A DNA stretch of 64,000 nucleotides, taken from contig JAECYW010000027.1 of NCBI GenBank assembly GCA_023014335.1, positions 558,001-622,000 on the forward strand, read 5' to 3'. Position 1 is the stretch's first letter; each line of letters begins with the position of its first letter. The DNA is from Galerina marginata (taxonomy: Eukaryota; Basidiomycota; Agaricomycetes; Agaricales; Galerinaceae). Of this stretch, positions 45,946 through 56,308 are shown one piece after another. The notes beneath the pieces are model-generated. The model searched no databases. It saw only the letters and a list, made by a program, of their open reading frames with translations, and was not told the origin of the DNA. Made by a program: the position numbers and the translations under genes.

Positions 45946-47457
45946 ATGCCTGACCTAAACTCATCCGTGGTATCTACTAATACTCATACCGATGACTACT
46001 CCCATGCAATCCTCAATCTCGATAACGACGTGCTGTGGTATATCTTCTCAATAAACGCCGATATGGAGCATGTCACGGAGGGAGGAATTCCCGCCTTGCT
46101 CACTCTCCGGTATACATCGCAGGTCTGCTCGCGTTGGAGGGAGCTTACCGTCGGCTCGCCTTCATTGTGGGCTCGTACCTTGAACGTCAATCTCCTCTCA
46201 CAAACGGGAACAGATTGGAAGGAGGAGGTTATGCGCAGGACAGGAACGGCTTTGCTACATGTTAAAGCCCTCTCCAAACTTTACCAGCCGCGGTGGTCTT
46301 TGAGACGGGACTCGCTGAAAGAGCTTTTAAAAGCAAATTGGTCCAGAATCCGCAGTTTGGATCTAGAGTTTTACAGCCGGCCGTTCTTAGTAGGCCATGA
46401 ACCATGGCAGCGTCTGTTTGAACATCAAGCACCCTCATTGGAGATCCTCAAAATAATGTTTTCGCTCCCATCTCCACATGTTCCCACTCCCACCTTCACC
46501 CTTTCTCCGAATATCACTCCCATATTGCGCACACTTTCTGTCAGATATACAGGACTCGACTTCAGCACTCTTAGGACACCAAGTCTTCGCAATCTAGTCA
46601 TAGAATCACCGGTCTCTGTCCTCGACTTGCTCAGCGCTCTCGGACACATGCCACTCCTCGAGGCTTTAAAGGCATATAGGCTTGAGCGCGGGCTGTTAAC
46701 AGTAGGCCTGAATGCGCCGATTTCCCTTCCTGCAGTCACTCTTCCCCATCTCATATCAGTCAAATTTCACAACATCGACCGTGGCGTGGGTTCCAGTCTA
46801 TGCTTCCTAGCGCATATAACTCCCGCTAAGGGGTGTGTACTCCACTTCTTCGGCACCTATTACAACGAGACGCCAGATTACGAGAAAGCACTTTCCGTTC
46901 TTTCGACGTATTTGCAAAATTACACAGCATGCAGCGCTGCCACGACGGTCGAAATCAGATTGGTCCCGAGTCAGATCATTTGCAGACTTGATAATTCGTC
47001 CTTTGGGCGCTTCTCGTTTGGTCTTGAAAGCAATTCTATAGACAAAGATATCGCTTTTCATTTATTGGCTCTTTCGACCGTTGGGTTAGGAGGGGTTAAA
47101 ATATTGACACTATCCCTTTCGCAGAGTGATGCACAACGTCCAGACGTCATAAAATTCATTCATTCTCTCGTGTCCATTGAAGTTCTTAAAGCCGATCTGT
47201 GTACTCTCGACTACTTCCTAGAGACGCTGCTCTCTCCCGGGATCATCGCACTTCCCGCGCTCAAGAGTCTCTATCTGGAATGTCAGTGGCAATTGGGCAG
47301 GCTGGAGATTGTCACAAACTTCATCAATACAAGAGTCGAGTTGGGATTTCCTCCAGACGAGCTAACTCTGAATTTTGGGGATTTGGAAGAGGCAGACGAA
47401 GCCCGTGAAGTACTCAAGGTTTTTTCTGCTAGTGTAACTGTTACATGTATTACCTGA
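45946..47457 (+). CDS. F-box-like/LRR-type protein
   Basis: Single-exon gene of 503 aa. Residues about 20-75 form an F-box-like motif (AILNLDNDVLWYIFSINADM, SQVCSRWRELTVGSPSLW), typical of the very large Agaricomycete F-box family. The rest is leucine-rich with irregular repeats (PSLEILKIMF, TPILRTLSVRYTGLDFSTLR, TPSLRNLVIESPVSVLDLLS, LPALKSLYLECQW). Such proteins usually link a target to SCF ubiquitin ligases through Skp1. The target is not predictable. There are no introns, unlike its neighbours, and it lies alone between two duplication units. The start ATG at 45946 is the first in frame and gives the usual spacing to the F-box. Confidence 0.85.
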   Translation: MPDLNSSVVSTNTHTDDYSHAILNLDNDVLWYIFSINADMEHVTEGGIPALLTLRYTSQVCSRWRELTVGSPSLWARTLNVNLLSQTGTDWKEEVMRRTGTALLHVKALSKLYQPRWSLRRDSLKELLKANWSRIRSLDLEFYSRPFLVGHEPWQRLFEHQAPSLEILKIMFSLPSPHVPTPTFTLSPNITPILRTLSVRYTGLDFSTLRTPSLRNLVIESPVSVLDLLSALGHMPLLEALKAYRLERGLLTVGLNAPISLPAVTLPHLISVKFHNIDRGVGSSLCFLAHITPAKGCVLHFFGTYYNETPDYEKALSVLSTYLQNYTACSAATTVEIRLVPSQIICRLDNSSFGRFSFGLESNSIDKDIAFHLLALSTVGLGGVKILTLSLSQSDAQRPDVIKFIHSLVSIEVLKADLCTLDYFLETLLSPGIIALPALKSLYLECQWQLGRLEIVTNFINTRVELGFPPDELTLNFGDLEEADEAREVLKVFSASVTVTCIT

Positions 47458-47539
47458 CACCCAGAATTACCTGCGTTCATGTACCCTTTGCAAAAATTCT
47501 CTCCGTCAAGCTCTGACTTCCGATTTTCTCTTGAAGGCA

Positions 47540-47840
47540 TATATGTTGGATGGCATTAATGTAGGGAAATAAGCGCCCACATTGGGCCTGAGACGATGCG
47601 GCATTGGTTTCCACCAGGTGTCAAATTTCAATTTGAAGTAGATCCGTACCAAGAAGATGAATAACGCTGCGAGACTAGTTGGACAACATTAACTGACAGT
47701 TAGGCAATAACAAAATGTCGTCTTGTCGGTCGACCTTGAGCACAATCCCGGAAAATGTTCAGCAAAGCAGAGATCCGCCAGGCATCGAAAGAAGTTGGGA
47801 TTGACGCGCAGGGTCATTCAGTAGTTACCCATTCCAAGTC
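47540..47840 (+). repeat. tRNA-array spacer element, copy 8, outside the array
   Basis: GGGAAATAAGCGCCCACATT with hairpin GCCC-ACATT-GGGC, followed by ACCAGGTGTCAAATTTCAAT (as in copy 1) and a GTTCAGCAAAGCAG stretch as at 35093. No tRNA gene follows. Confidence 0.6.
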
Positions 47841-48059
47841 GACTAGTAATAAATAAAAGTAACTCGGAATGAATATCGGAATTCGCGCTAGTTATCATCA
47901 TGAATTTGTGTAAAGTGAGGGAGACATACATTCGAAAATGAGTGGCAGCGGCTCAGCTAGTCGGAGAAGAAAGGAGCCTCAGGCATAAGGGCTCCGAAGG
48001 AACGAATGAATGTGGCGTAAAGGTCATGCTTTGGCAAAAATCCGAGAAACATGAATGCA

Positions 48060-48400
48060 CACTATAGAGTTAGGACGCACACGGACTTTCAGGATAGCAA
48101 TCTGGAACATGTCGTTCGGCAGGAAGAGCTCTGGGGCAATATTCCGTGGTGGTCGTAGGATGTTGGCTGAAGAGTTCAAGTTTGACAAAAGACTATCTGC
48201 GATCCTCTGCGTCGTGAGTGGTGTAATCTTCGGAGTATCATGGGTAAATATCGATAAATGGCTGCTTTGATCTGATTTAGAAATAATTGGGAATGTGATG
48301 GACGTGAAGACGACAGCAAGCCAAGATTTCCAACAGCGAATCAGAGTAAAGATTTCGATCTTATCTCTGTTATCTTCAAACACACGTGATCTGGAAAATT
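48060..48400 (-). pseudogene. RPC25 5' fragment (exon 1 and promoter), copy at 48 kb
   Basis: Exon 1 is intact on the minus strand (MFQIAILK from the ATG at about 48110), followed by the start of intron 1 and then tRNA-array spacer sequence, so the gene is truncated. Upstream lies the RPC25 promoter sequence with TCTTATCT, TGTTATCT and CACGTGATCT at 48383-48392. Confidence 0.75.
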
Positions 48401-48570
48401 ATCACGAAACAGGAATCCAAAACAGTGTTCTGCTCCTCCCGTCATTTACTGCTTTGAGTCTGACTGGTCCGTGGACAATTCTCCAAGACCTGTCCCTGGT
48501 ATGGACGACCTAGAGGCTCTCATGCTTGGGATTTGACTTGATTTACATGTTCACTTGTGGCGCTGGCAAC

Positions 48571-48976
48571 TATGGTGCACAACGCTTAGTCACCGCCTAT
48601 TTTGGACAGCGGCCAATTTGGCCGGAGAAAAATTTTGAAATTTTGATGTTCAATTGGCCAGATTTTTGACCCTCTGGGGTGCTCGTGGCACTCAAAAAAG
48701 AAGTAAAAATAGGCATTTAGCTTCAAAATCGCCCATGTTTTTGGGTAACCTGCCATATCGAGACTCAGGGTCCTCCTATATAAGGCAATGTGGCCAAATT
48801 CACCCGACCAAAATTTCCTAACTCCGTCAGTTTTGACCCAATCAAAAATCGGTCTTGTAGAAATGTTCAGACAATCAAAAGGAGCGTTTTTACAAGAGGG
48901 ATAAGAAAAAGGGGAAATTTTCGGCCCGCAGGACCCGTTGTACCAAACAGGCGGTGACTAAGTGTTGTGCACCATA
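48571..48976. mobile_element. MITE-like element with ~28 bp terminal inverted repeats
   Basis: Left end TATGGTGCACAACGCTTAGT then CACCGCCT. The right end, read on the other strand, is TATGGTGCACAACACTTAGT then CACCGCCT. Only one mismatch separates the two ~28 bp ends. The 406 bp element has no coding frame. TA at both outer edges is compatible with a TA target duplication of the Tc1/mariner kind. It sits inside the duplicated spacer and is absent from the other copies. Confidence 0.85.
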
Positions 48977-49067
48977 CAAGACCCTCAAGCCCCTTTCACA
49001 CGGCTTCTCATCATTATCGATGCCGATAGATCACCTTCCCTGCTTTCTGTCTGGCTTCAATTATATT

Positions 49068-49239
49068 CACTGCCGCGCCCGGACTATTTTGCCGGGGATG
49101 CAAAATGCAAAGCAGGTTGTTTGGATTTTGCCAAGTCACGTGTACCCACCATAGGATTGGCAAAATAGGGACTGGCAAAATTCAAACAACGTACCGTCGG
49201 ATTTTGCCTACCCGTCAAAATAATTGGGCCGCAGCAGTG
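49068..49239. mobile_element. Small hairpin (foldback) element, 172 bp
   Basis: Begins CACTGCCGCGCCC and ends GGGCCGCAGCAGTG, its imperfect reverse complement. The inner parts also pair (GTTGTTTGGATTTTGCC with GGCAAAATTCAAACAAC), so most of the element can fold into one long hairpin. ATT on both sides may be a 3 bp target duplication. There is no coding capacity. Confidence 0.75.
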
Positions 49240-49958
49240 ATTGTAGATTATTCCGCTAACAAACCGATTCTCCTCCTTTCATCGTGACTATTGGACATCT
49301 GAAAATCAAAGCGATGACCCTGTCTCCTTCTCCTAGTGACGGATGGGGTCTCAACCTCACGACTTTATCTCGTCTTCATGTTACTGGCTCTAATGAGGAG
49401 CAACGATTCTAGCCTTCACTGCTTTATCGACGCAAAAGAGCTGAGTTGGGAGTTTCCTCCCAGGTGCATGGATACGTCATCGCGCCGAAGGACACGAGCG
49501 GGTGCATTTACTGGCACATGTATGTACTTGGATGGTTCTGAGTGCTACCTTGCCGGTGATATCTGCAATCGCGACTTCATGATCACAATTAAAAATACTT
49601 CCGGCGATGCACCGGTTTCCTGAAATACTTGGGAACGCAATTATATTAACGGGGCGAACAGGGGTACAGAGGAACCGGGGATTCGAGACGTATGTATTTA
49701 GTGCTTCTCACTCAAAAGAAGGGACCAAACATTTGACGTGTTCATTCCCAGCTACCGGCATTGCTGCTTGCACAAAATAACACAGTCGCTTCTTCAAATA
49801 TGGCTGTCAAGGAAGAAACTTCGCAGACAGATCCATCAATCACAGATACCAAACGGTTGAGGAGATGATATGGAGATAAGAAAAAAGATATAAGCAGACC
49901 AGTGAGTTCACGTCTCCAACTGACACTTACTCGACTCAACCCAACTCAGGCAATCATC

Positions 49959-50597
49959 ATGTCTCTTCCGACAGACGTTCCGTATCTTGTCAGGAATCGT
50001 AAGACTGGGGAATACATTGTCCCCAAAGATGGCGCCGGTCCTGGCGACTCAGTCACGACCTCCACTTTCCAGAACGGTGAAGTCCCAAATAAAGCCGTAA
50101 GTACTTTCGATGGGCCATAGCATTTGAATTGATCATTTGCACATGTAGAAACTCAGAATATCCGTCGACGACAACGGACTCTACACCTTGAAGTTCAATT
50201 CAGATCTCTTCGTTGCCGACTCTGGAGTACGTGATTCCTCTTCATTCACATTACCCGTTCTCACATCAACCTTTTTCTTATATCCGGCCAGGGTTATCTC
50301 GTGTGGCAGGAGGACAGCTTCCGGTGGGCCCTCAGCATTAACGACGATTATTCGTGGAAGTAAGCATCTCAGCGTTATGATAATAATGCCACCGTTTGGC
50401 ACTTGAAATTTTTGAATTCATTACTTTTAGCGTCAAGCTTCCAAACGATGACAAGTTTGTAGCTGACAGCTCCAGTAATGTACGACTCAACTCCATTCAC
50501 AAATATCCTACTGTGCTGAAAGTAGCTTTACCAAGGTCGTATTGATGGACGATGGTTCGGCCTCTGAGACCCATTGGGATTTTATCGCCACTGACTG
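49959..50597 (+). CDS. Small beta-rich protein, possibly beta-trefoil (I66 inhibitor-like); last exon out of frame
   Basis: Exons 49959-50096, 50149-50226, 50292-50359 and 50431-50479 join in frame to MSLPTDVPYLVRNRKTGEYI ... KLRISVDDNGLYTLKFNSDL ... YLVWQEDSFRWALSINDDYS ... VKLPNDDKFVADSSN. There is no signal peptide. The MSLP start, size and repeated beta-strand pattern recall small cytosolic beta-trefoil proteins of mushrooms such as I66 cysteine-protease inhibitors, but the match is loose. The expected last exon reads VVLMDDGSASETHWDFIATD to a stop at 50597. No available donor brings it into frame: the phases are 0 or 1 and it needs 2. Either there is a frameshift, or the protein ends earlier in another frame. 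Neighbours are duplicated noncoding spacers. Confidence 0.5.
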
Positions 50598-51232
50598 AGT
50601 GGTGGGCCGAATCAGTGATATGATCTCGTCGAAAGAATTATCAAAGTATCTCTCAACCTTCAGTTTATTGTATATCCGGCATGGACATCCAGGGGCATAA
50701 CACTGCGTTCAAATCCGACACAGAAATTGACCGACAGGCTGTTCCTTTCATTGATCGCCATCCTTTGCTTTCTCCTTCTCTGCCTGCTGTCGCTTGTGAT
50801 CTTGGAATGCCTTGAGGTGGGATGGTGCAACCTTTTGAGAGCCTCTTTGCTTCTCTTCGGGTGACCGGGTCGTGCATTTAATTGGCAATGTCCCTAATAC
50901 TACGAATCGATTTTGATGAGAATGGACTCATTTTGCACAATATCCTCTAAGCCAGAACTATGCATAACGATGCCCAATGCGAGAGTTTTTGGCTCTGCAA
51001 GATTTGAGGTGTGTTGCGTGACCCTCCAGGTATGGCGGAAAAGTGAATTCCATCCTGTGTAGATAAGAACATTATGCAATTTGTAAACTACAAATAGCAT
51101 GAACGTGTAGGTAAACGTCCAATTCAAGTTCGGAAAACTTGAAGCAGGGGTGTGAGGAACAACCCGAGTCGCATCGAATCAGAGCGAAGATATAGATCTT
51201 ATCTGAATCTGTTATCTTTAACAGTTTAACTA

Positions 51233-51242
51233 CACGTGATCT
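51233..51242. promoter_or_regulatory. CACGTGATCT block, copy 4, orphan promoter fragment
   Basis: Preceded by GAATCAGAGCGAAGAT and TGTTATCT as at the RPC25 promoter, but no RPC25 exon remains next to it. Confidence 0.5.
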
Positions 51243-51249
51243 GGAAAAT

Positions 51250-52084
51250 TAAAACAAATCGAAAATGCAAATGCAAATGCTCAGGCTCTCGTTCTTTTCT
51301 TCCATCATCTGCTACTCTTATTCAGGTTTCAGGAAAGATATCTCCTTGGACAATTCTATAAGATTTAGAAACTCTTGCCCTGTCTAGAGGCTCAGACGGA
51401 CACTGTCAACAGCAAGAGTTATAAGACCTTGAACTCAGATGGCGTTGCTACCTTTCCTTCTAGTGATGCATTCGGTGTCGACACCACGAAATATTCGTCC
51501 TCATGTCTACAGGGTCTGTTGAGGAGCGATTTTTTTTGGCCCTCACTGCTTCATCGACTCAAAAGGATCAAATTGGGAGTTTCCTCCCAGGTGCACGAGG
51601 CCTCTCGTTTCTCACCGCGCCGAAGGAGACACGCGAGCGCATTTACTGGCACATGTAGATGACTCCGAGTGCTTAATGTCTCCGTACCAGCTTTTCTCTC
51701 TGCACGCGGATATAAACGTCCTCAGAAAACGCGGCTTTCGTCTCTCTTACAGGACTCTAACTTGGGTTTCAAATTTCGCCTCGTTCACTTTTTCGCACGT
51801 CAGCATACTGTGGAAAGGAAGTTGCATGGCTCGTGCTCTGGAGAAAATAATTAGCAGAATATCTCGGTTGACATGCACGCTGTGAATCACTGGTAGTAGC
51901 CCACGTTAAGTCCAACATTCGGCATTGACCTGTGAAGTCCGTTTCTGTGTCCTCATCTCTCCTCATCTGGCCTCAGAACGTTGTTGCTTTGGACTCGGCG
52001 GTACTCACAGAGCTAGCGGGATCATAGAGGGAAAGCTCATCTTGGTGATGTTCGACTCATCGACTTCCCATCAACATGAGAAAT
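51250..52084. other. Duplicated noncoding spacer, about 830 bp
   Basis: Same family as 42680-43827. TCGTGCTCTGGAGAAAATAA at 51831 and again at 55951 is a clear shared landmark. No gene supported. Confidence 0.55.
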
Positions 52085-52216
52085 GCGTGATGGTCGATCA
52101 ATCAAAAGGTGAGTTGACGTTCAATAATAGCTTACATTATTATTATCCCGACTCACTGTGTAGCATTTAAACAGCGAGATACTCTTACGTGGAAGTTAAA
52201 TCCATTCCTTTTCACC

Positions 52217-53559
52217 ATGCCTTTGAAAGACTTCTCACCCGACGAGGCAGTCCTGCTCAGCGCCTTAGGCGTTTCAGTATTGTATGGTTTGTCAAATTAT
52301 CAACTCCTTGTGAACTTCTGCAACTCAGTACGCTCGTACTTTAAAACTCTTCAGGAATCAAGTACGCCGTTCAAATCTTCATTCGGGTCATAAATCTCAA
52401 CGCGGCTTAGTCTGGTCGTATTTTCATGCTGCGTTTACATTCTTTTGAAGCGAGGGAGTAAAGGCGGTGCCAATTCATGGTAGTTCATTGACCAAACAAC
52501 AAAGGAAAAAGCCTGACATTCGAATTAGGATGCTTCTCGCACTAGCGATCGCTCAGTTCACCGTTTCGTCTCTTCATATTGGGGACGTCTGGCACCAAAC
52601 GATCGTCGGCTTTCTTTTTACGACAGATACACCACATGGGGCCAGTACCTACTTCATTACAGATCCAAATAACGCCGGCAATACAATGCAAAAGTGTCTC
52701 TTGGTTATCTGTGTAAGTAGTGCAGTGGAAAACGCGGACGATGCCTTCTAATATCAGGCCACAGTCTTTTCTTGCTGACGCCGTACTCATCTGGCGGGTC
52801 TACATCGTTTGGGGACGGAGACTTTGGATTTGTATCCCACCGGTCAGTTGTTAACTTACATTTTCCAATAGGTTCAATTTTTAATCATCAACGAGCAGAT
52901 GATTACCACTCTTGTATACCTCTGTAGGTCTTTCGACTCATTCAAATACACTGGATTTAACGTGTTACTCTAGCCGTGTATTTCACCGGCATCGGCAAGC
53001 TTAACCCAAACGCCAGCGGGACGAATCCATTAGCAGGCGTCGTCCCCTGGCTTACCGCGGGTCTTTCCCTCTCTGTGGCGACAAACATTATCCTCACGGG
53101 ATTACTTGCCGGACGGATTTGGTGGACGTACCGTAACAATATTGGCAGCGATTACGCTTCAGGGTCATCCAACTACATGCTGGTCATTTGGACGATGCTC
53201 GACTCTGGCGCCGTGTACACTATGACGGAAATCGTAACGATCGCTTTCCTCGGTCCCTTGATTGGCGGTTTTCTGTCGAATCTCTTCATACAGGTTGCGG
53301 TATGTGCGCATAATTACTCACAGGCGGTTATTTTTCTTACTTTTCGTATTTTCCAATAATAATCTAGGGAATCGTTCCGACCTTGATCATCGTGCGCGTC
53401 AGCCTACGGCAACAGGTTGCCAACAGCCATGAAGTGTCTCTACCAATAAGCTATCGACAAAGAGGAAGGAATATCCCTACTGAAGTAACCTCAAGCGCGA
53501 CCGAAGTAGAGAGCTATGCAGTGGACGTCTTCGCCTCGAGGAGCACCAAGAACAATTGA
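52217..53559 (+). CDS. Seven-transmembrane protein, tandem paralogue B (best preserved)
   Basis: About 330 aa. Exons 52217-52286, 52355-52386, 52451-52479, 52529-52712 and four more join in frame. It opens MPLKDFSPDEAVLLSALGVS. Helix segments: MLLALAIAQFTVSSLHIGDV, FLADAVLIWRVYIVWGRRLW, ITTLVYL, VVPWLTAGLSLSVATNIILT, MLVIWTMLDSGAVYTMTEIV and AFLGPLIGGFLSNLFIQVAG. A cytoplasmic tail (SLRQQVANSHEVSLPISYRQ ... FASRSTKNN) follows the last helix. The family is large in Agaricomycetes and looks receptor-like, but ligand and coupling are unknown. All introns have usable borders, so this copy is probably functional. Paralogues A (44106) and C (56309) share every intron position. Confidence 0.8.
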
Positions 53560-53869
53560 AATTCTCATGTAAAGAAATTATGTATACACTTTACCATCCC
53601 ATTCAACCAAATATATATTTGTTCAAAGCCACGACACCTACAGTCTAGTGGCATCCGAGAGAGGTCAGGCCTGTACAAATCCTCATCGAGTCCCATATGA
53701 TATTATGTTGCAAGACAACTCATGGACTGAACAAGTTAATTTTGGCCGGCTGCGTATGGCGCGACCAAGATATATCCACCGTTGAGCACGAAGTCGTGAA
53801 CGATTTCCCTTTAGGTTTAGCAAGGTGTGGGCCTGTGCGTAGCCAGAAACTAGGCGGTGGACAATCGTA

Positions 53870-54170
53870 CCCACGGACTTTTAGGATAGCGAGCTGGAAC
53901 CTCTTATTCGGCAGGAAGAGCCGACTCGTATGTCGTTGGAAACTTTGAAAGAGTTGAAGTTGGATGAAGCCAATCTGCGATGTTTTGCGTCGTGGGGCAT
54001 ATAATCCTCCAGGCTCCGGGTATGTTGAATAATTCTGCCGTGAATCGCATTTTGACTGCGTAGGGAATAGCAAGAGGACTGAGCGAAGCGACCAATCAAA
54101 GAGAATCTCTTATCCAAATCTTATCTCTTTCGCGTCATCGACCACACGTGATCTGAAAAAGTAAACAAAA
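53870..54170 (-). pseudogene. RPC25 5' fragment, copy at 54 kb
   Basis: Exon 1 is recognisable (FQLAILK) but the start codon is AGG instead of ATG. Upstream sequence (TTATCTCTTTCGCGTCATCG, CACGTGATCT at 54145-54154) matches the RPC25 promoter. The rest of the gene is missing. Confidence 0.7.
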
Positions 54171-54179
54171 TATAAATAC

Positions 54180-56160
54180 AAATGCACGTTGCTGCGCTCA
54201 CTAACTTAGTAATTCCCGTAAAATGGCCCTGCGGGCGAGGCCTGGACTTGAGTGTAGCTCAACCCGAACATCGGTCGGAGACCTCAATCAGACGCATCGT
54301 TCATCTCCTTCAATCAGCCTTCAATTTTCAATGACTCGAAATTTGTGGATCCATTCCATTGCGTAAACTGAACGCCTTTGAGGTGTTTTTTTTTGTGGTA
54401 GGACTTGATACCGGGATATTGATTGTCAGAAATAGGTTGGCAGTTGTCAAGCCTGCCGGGTTAGCTATTAAAATTGAGGGTTCGTGTCAAGCGTAGCACG
54501 GGAACTTGTTGTCTTTAGTAGTGTGTACCTCCTTACCTGTGCCAACGGCTACGTCTAGAAAATAAGGACGATATACGGATCAAATCGCATATTATTCATC
54601 CTTCAAGTTTTGATGCGCCTCTCGTCGCCAACCTGCTGTTGGCTCCTCGTGGCCCGGTAGCCACTTTTTTTTTTCCTTCTTTCCCCAAGTCAATCTTCGT
54701 AGAATGTTTAAAATTAAATATTGTATCTTACTATGCACGACCACCGTATTGATCATGATCTGACAGCCCTCGTTGAGCCCTCGTTTCGTCAGGTTTCGTC
54801 GCCTTACTTCATCGCCTGCGTGGTCTTTCGGAGTTTGAAAAAAGCCCAACATTTACTTTTGTTTGGTAGGGTCGCAGATGTAGTAAAACCTGGACTTAAG
54901 AGTCCAGGCACTATAGCCCCGTCATCTGCTGCTCTGATTCGAATTTCTGGACAGATACAACTGTGGACGATCAGGGCGCTCGGGCTTTGACTGAGTTCAA
55001 CTTCTGTATCGCCTATGACGCTGGAAATACCAACTTGACCTTCATCACAGAGCACTCTCCAACGACTGCTGCGAGAAAGCTTGAACTTGAATGTACTATT
55101 CTATGACGTCGCGTCCTCCTCTCTGGTAACCCACTGGCCACGAATCCTCTCCAACTCCTGAGCGCGCAATCGCAGCTCGAGCTCGAGCAGTCTGGCCACT
55201 CAGGAACATGTCTTTGGGAATGGTCATACTACTGGGCATGCATTAAGAAAATCACATCGAAAGAAGATCAAGCAACCAATTAAGCTTGATGACATCTCGG
55301 GCTGCAAATATGCCAAGGTTCCTCCCGAGTAACCGCCCGCCTGCCAGAAAGGCTTCAGTCTCTATAAGGCTATAAGGACGAGCTTCCGAACTCTGAGAGG
55401 TCACCACTAGATAGTCAGAAAAGACGATAAAACACCGGAGACTGACTTGTTAGCCAAAGAATCTTCGGACCATACAAGAGGCTTGGATGGGGGAAAATCA
55501 AGACGATGACAATGTCTTTTTCTCATAGTGACACAGGCAGTCGCTGTATCATGAAATTTTCTCGTCCTATCCACTGGGTCTGATGTGGGCAATGTTTTTA
55601 GCCTTCACAGCTTCCAAGGTACGCCGCCCATGCTTAAAGCTGATTACATCTCCCGCACTCTCGGTTAATCGCCTAAATTTTAGATGCAGTAAGCCGAGGC
55701 TGACGGATTTCATTGATGCAAGAATGAAATTGGGAGTTTCTTCCCAGAGGTCGTCGGGTTCGCACCGCGCTGAGAGACGCACGAGTTCACATAAAAATGA
55801 CTGACGTGTCCGTAGCTGCTTTCTTCTCCGTACGCGAGGTTAACTGCCCTCGGAAGATGTGGTTTTGAGTCTTCTGCAGGACTCTAACTCGCATTTCAAC
55901 CCTTCTACATGTTCGCACATTAGAAAACTGCGCGAGGGAAGTCGCATGGCTCGTGCTCTGGAGAAAATAATTAGCGGAATCTCTCGGTTAACACGCATGT
56001 CATTGGTGGTAGCCCACGTCAGATTCAAAATTTCGGCGCTGACAGGTAAAGTACGGTTTCCAGAGTCCTGGTCCTCATCTGTCCTCTCAGGCCTCCAGAA
56101 CATTGTTTCCTATTCCATTCTTCTCAACCCACAGGTACTCGCAACGATGGTAGGATCGTA
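54180..56160. other. Duplicated noncoding spacer, about 2 kb
   Basis: The part from about 54900 on is the third copy of the spacer before the 7TM genes. The first 700 bp shows nothing recognisable. Confidence 0.5.
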
Positions 56161-56308
56161 GAAAAATGAACAGCTCTATAATGTTAGATCAATCAAGAGG
56201 TGAGTTGAGGTTCAATAATAACTCTGGTTATTCTTGTCCCGACTCTCGCCATGGTACTTAAACGACAAGATACCCTAACATGAATGGTACTTCTATCCGC
56301 TTTTCGCT

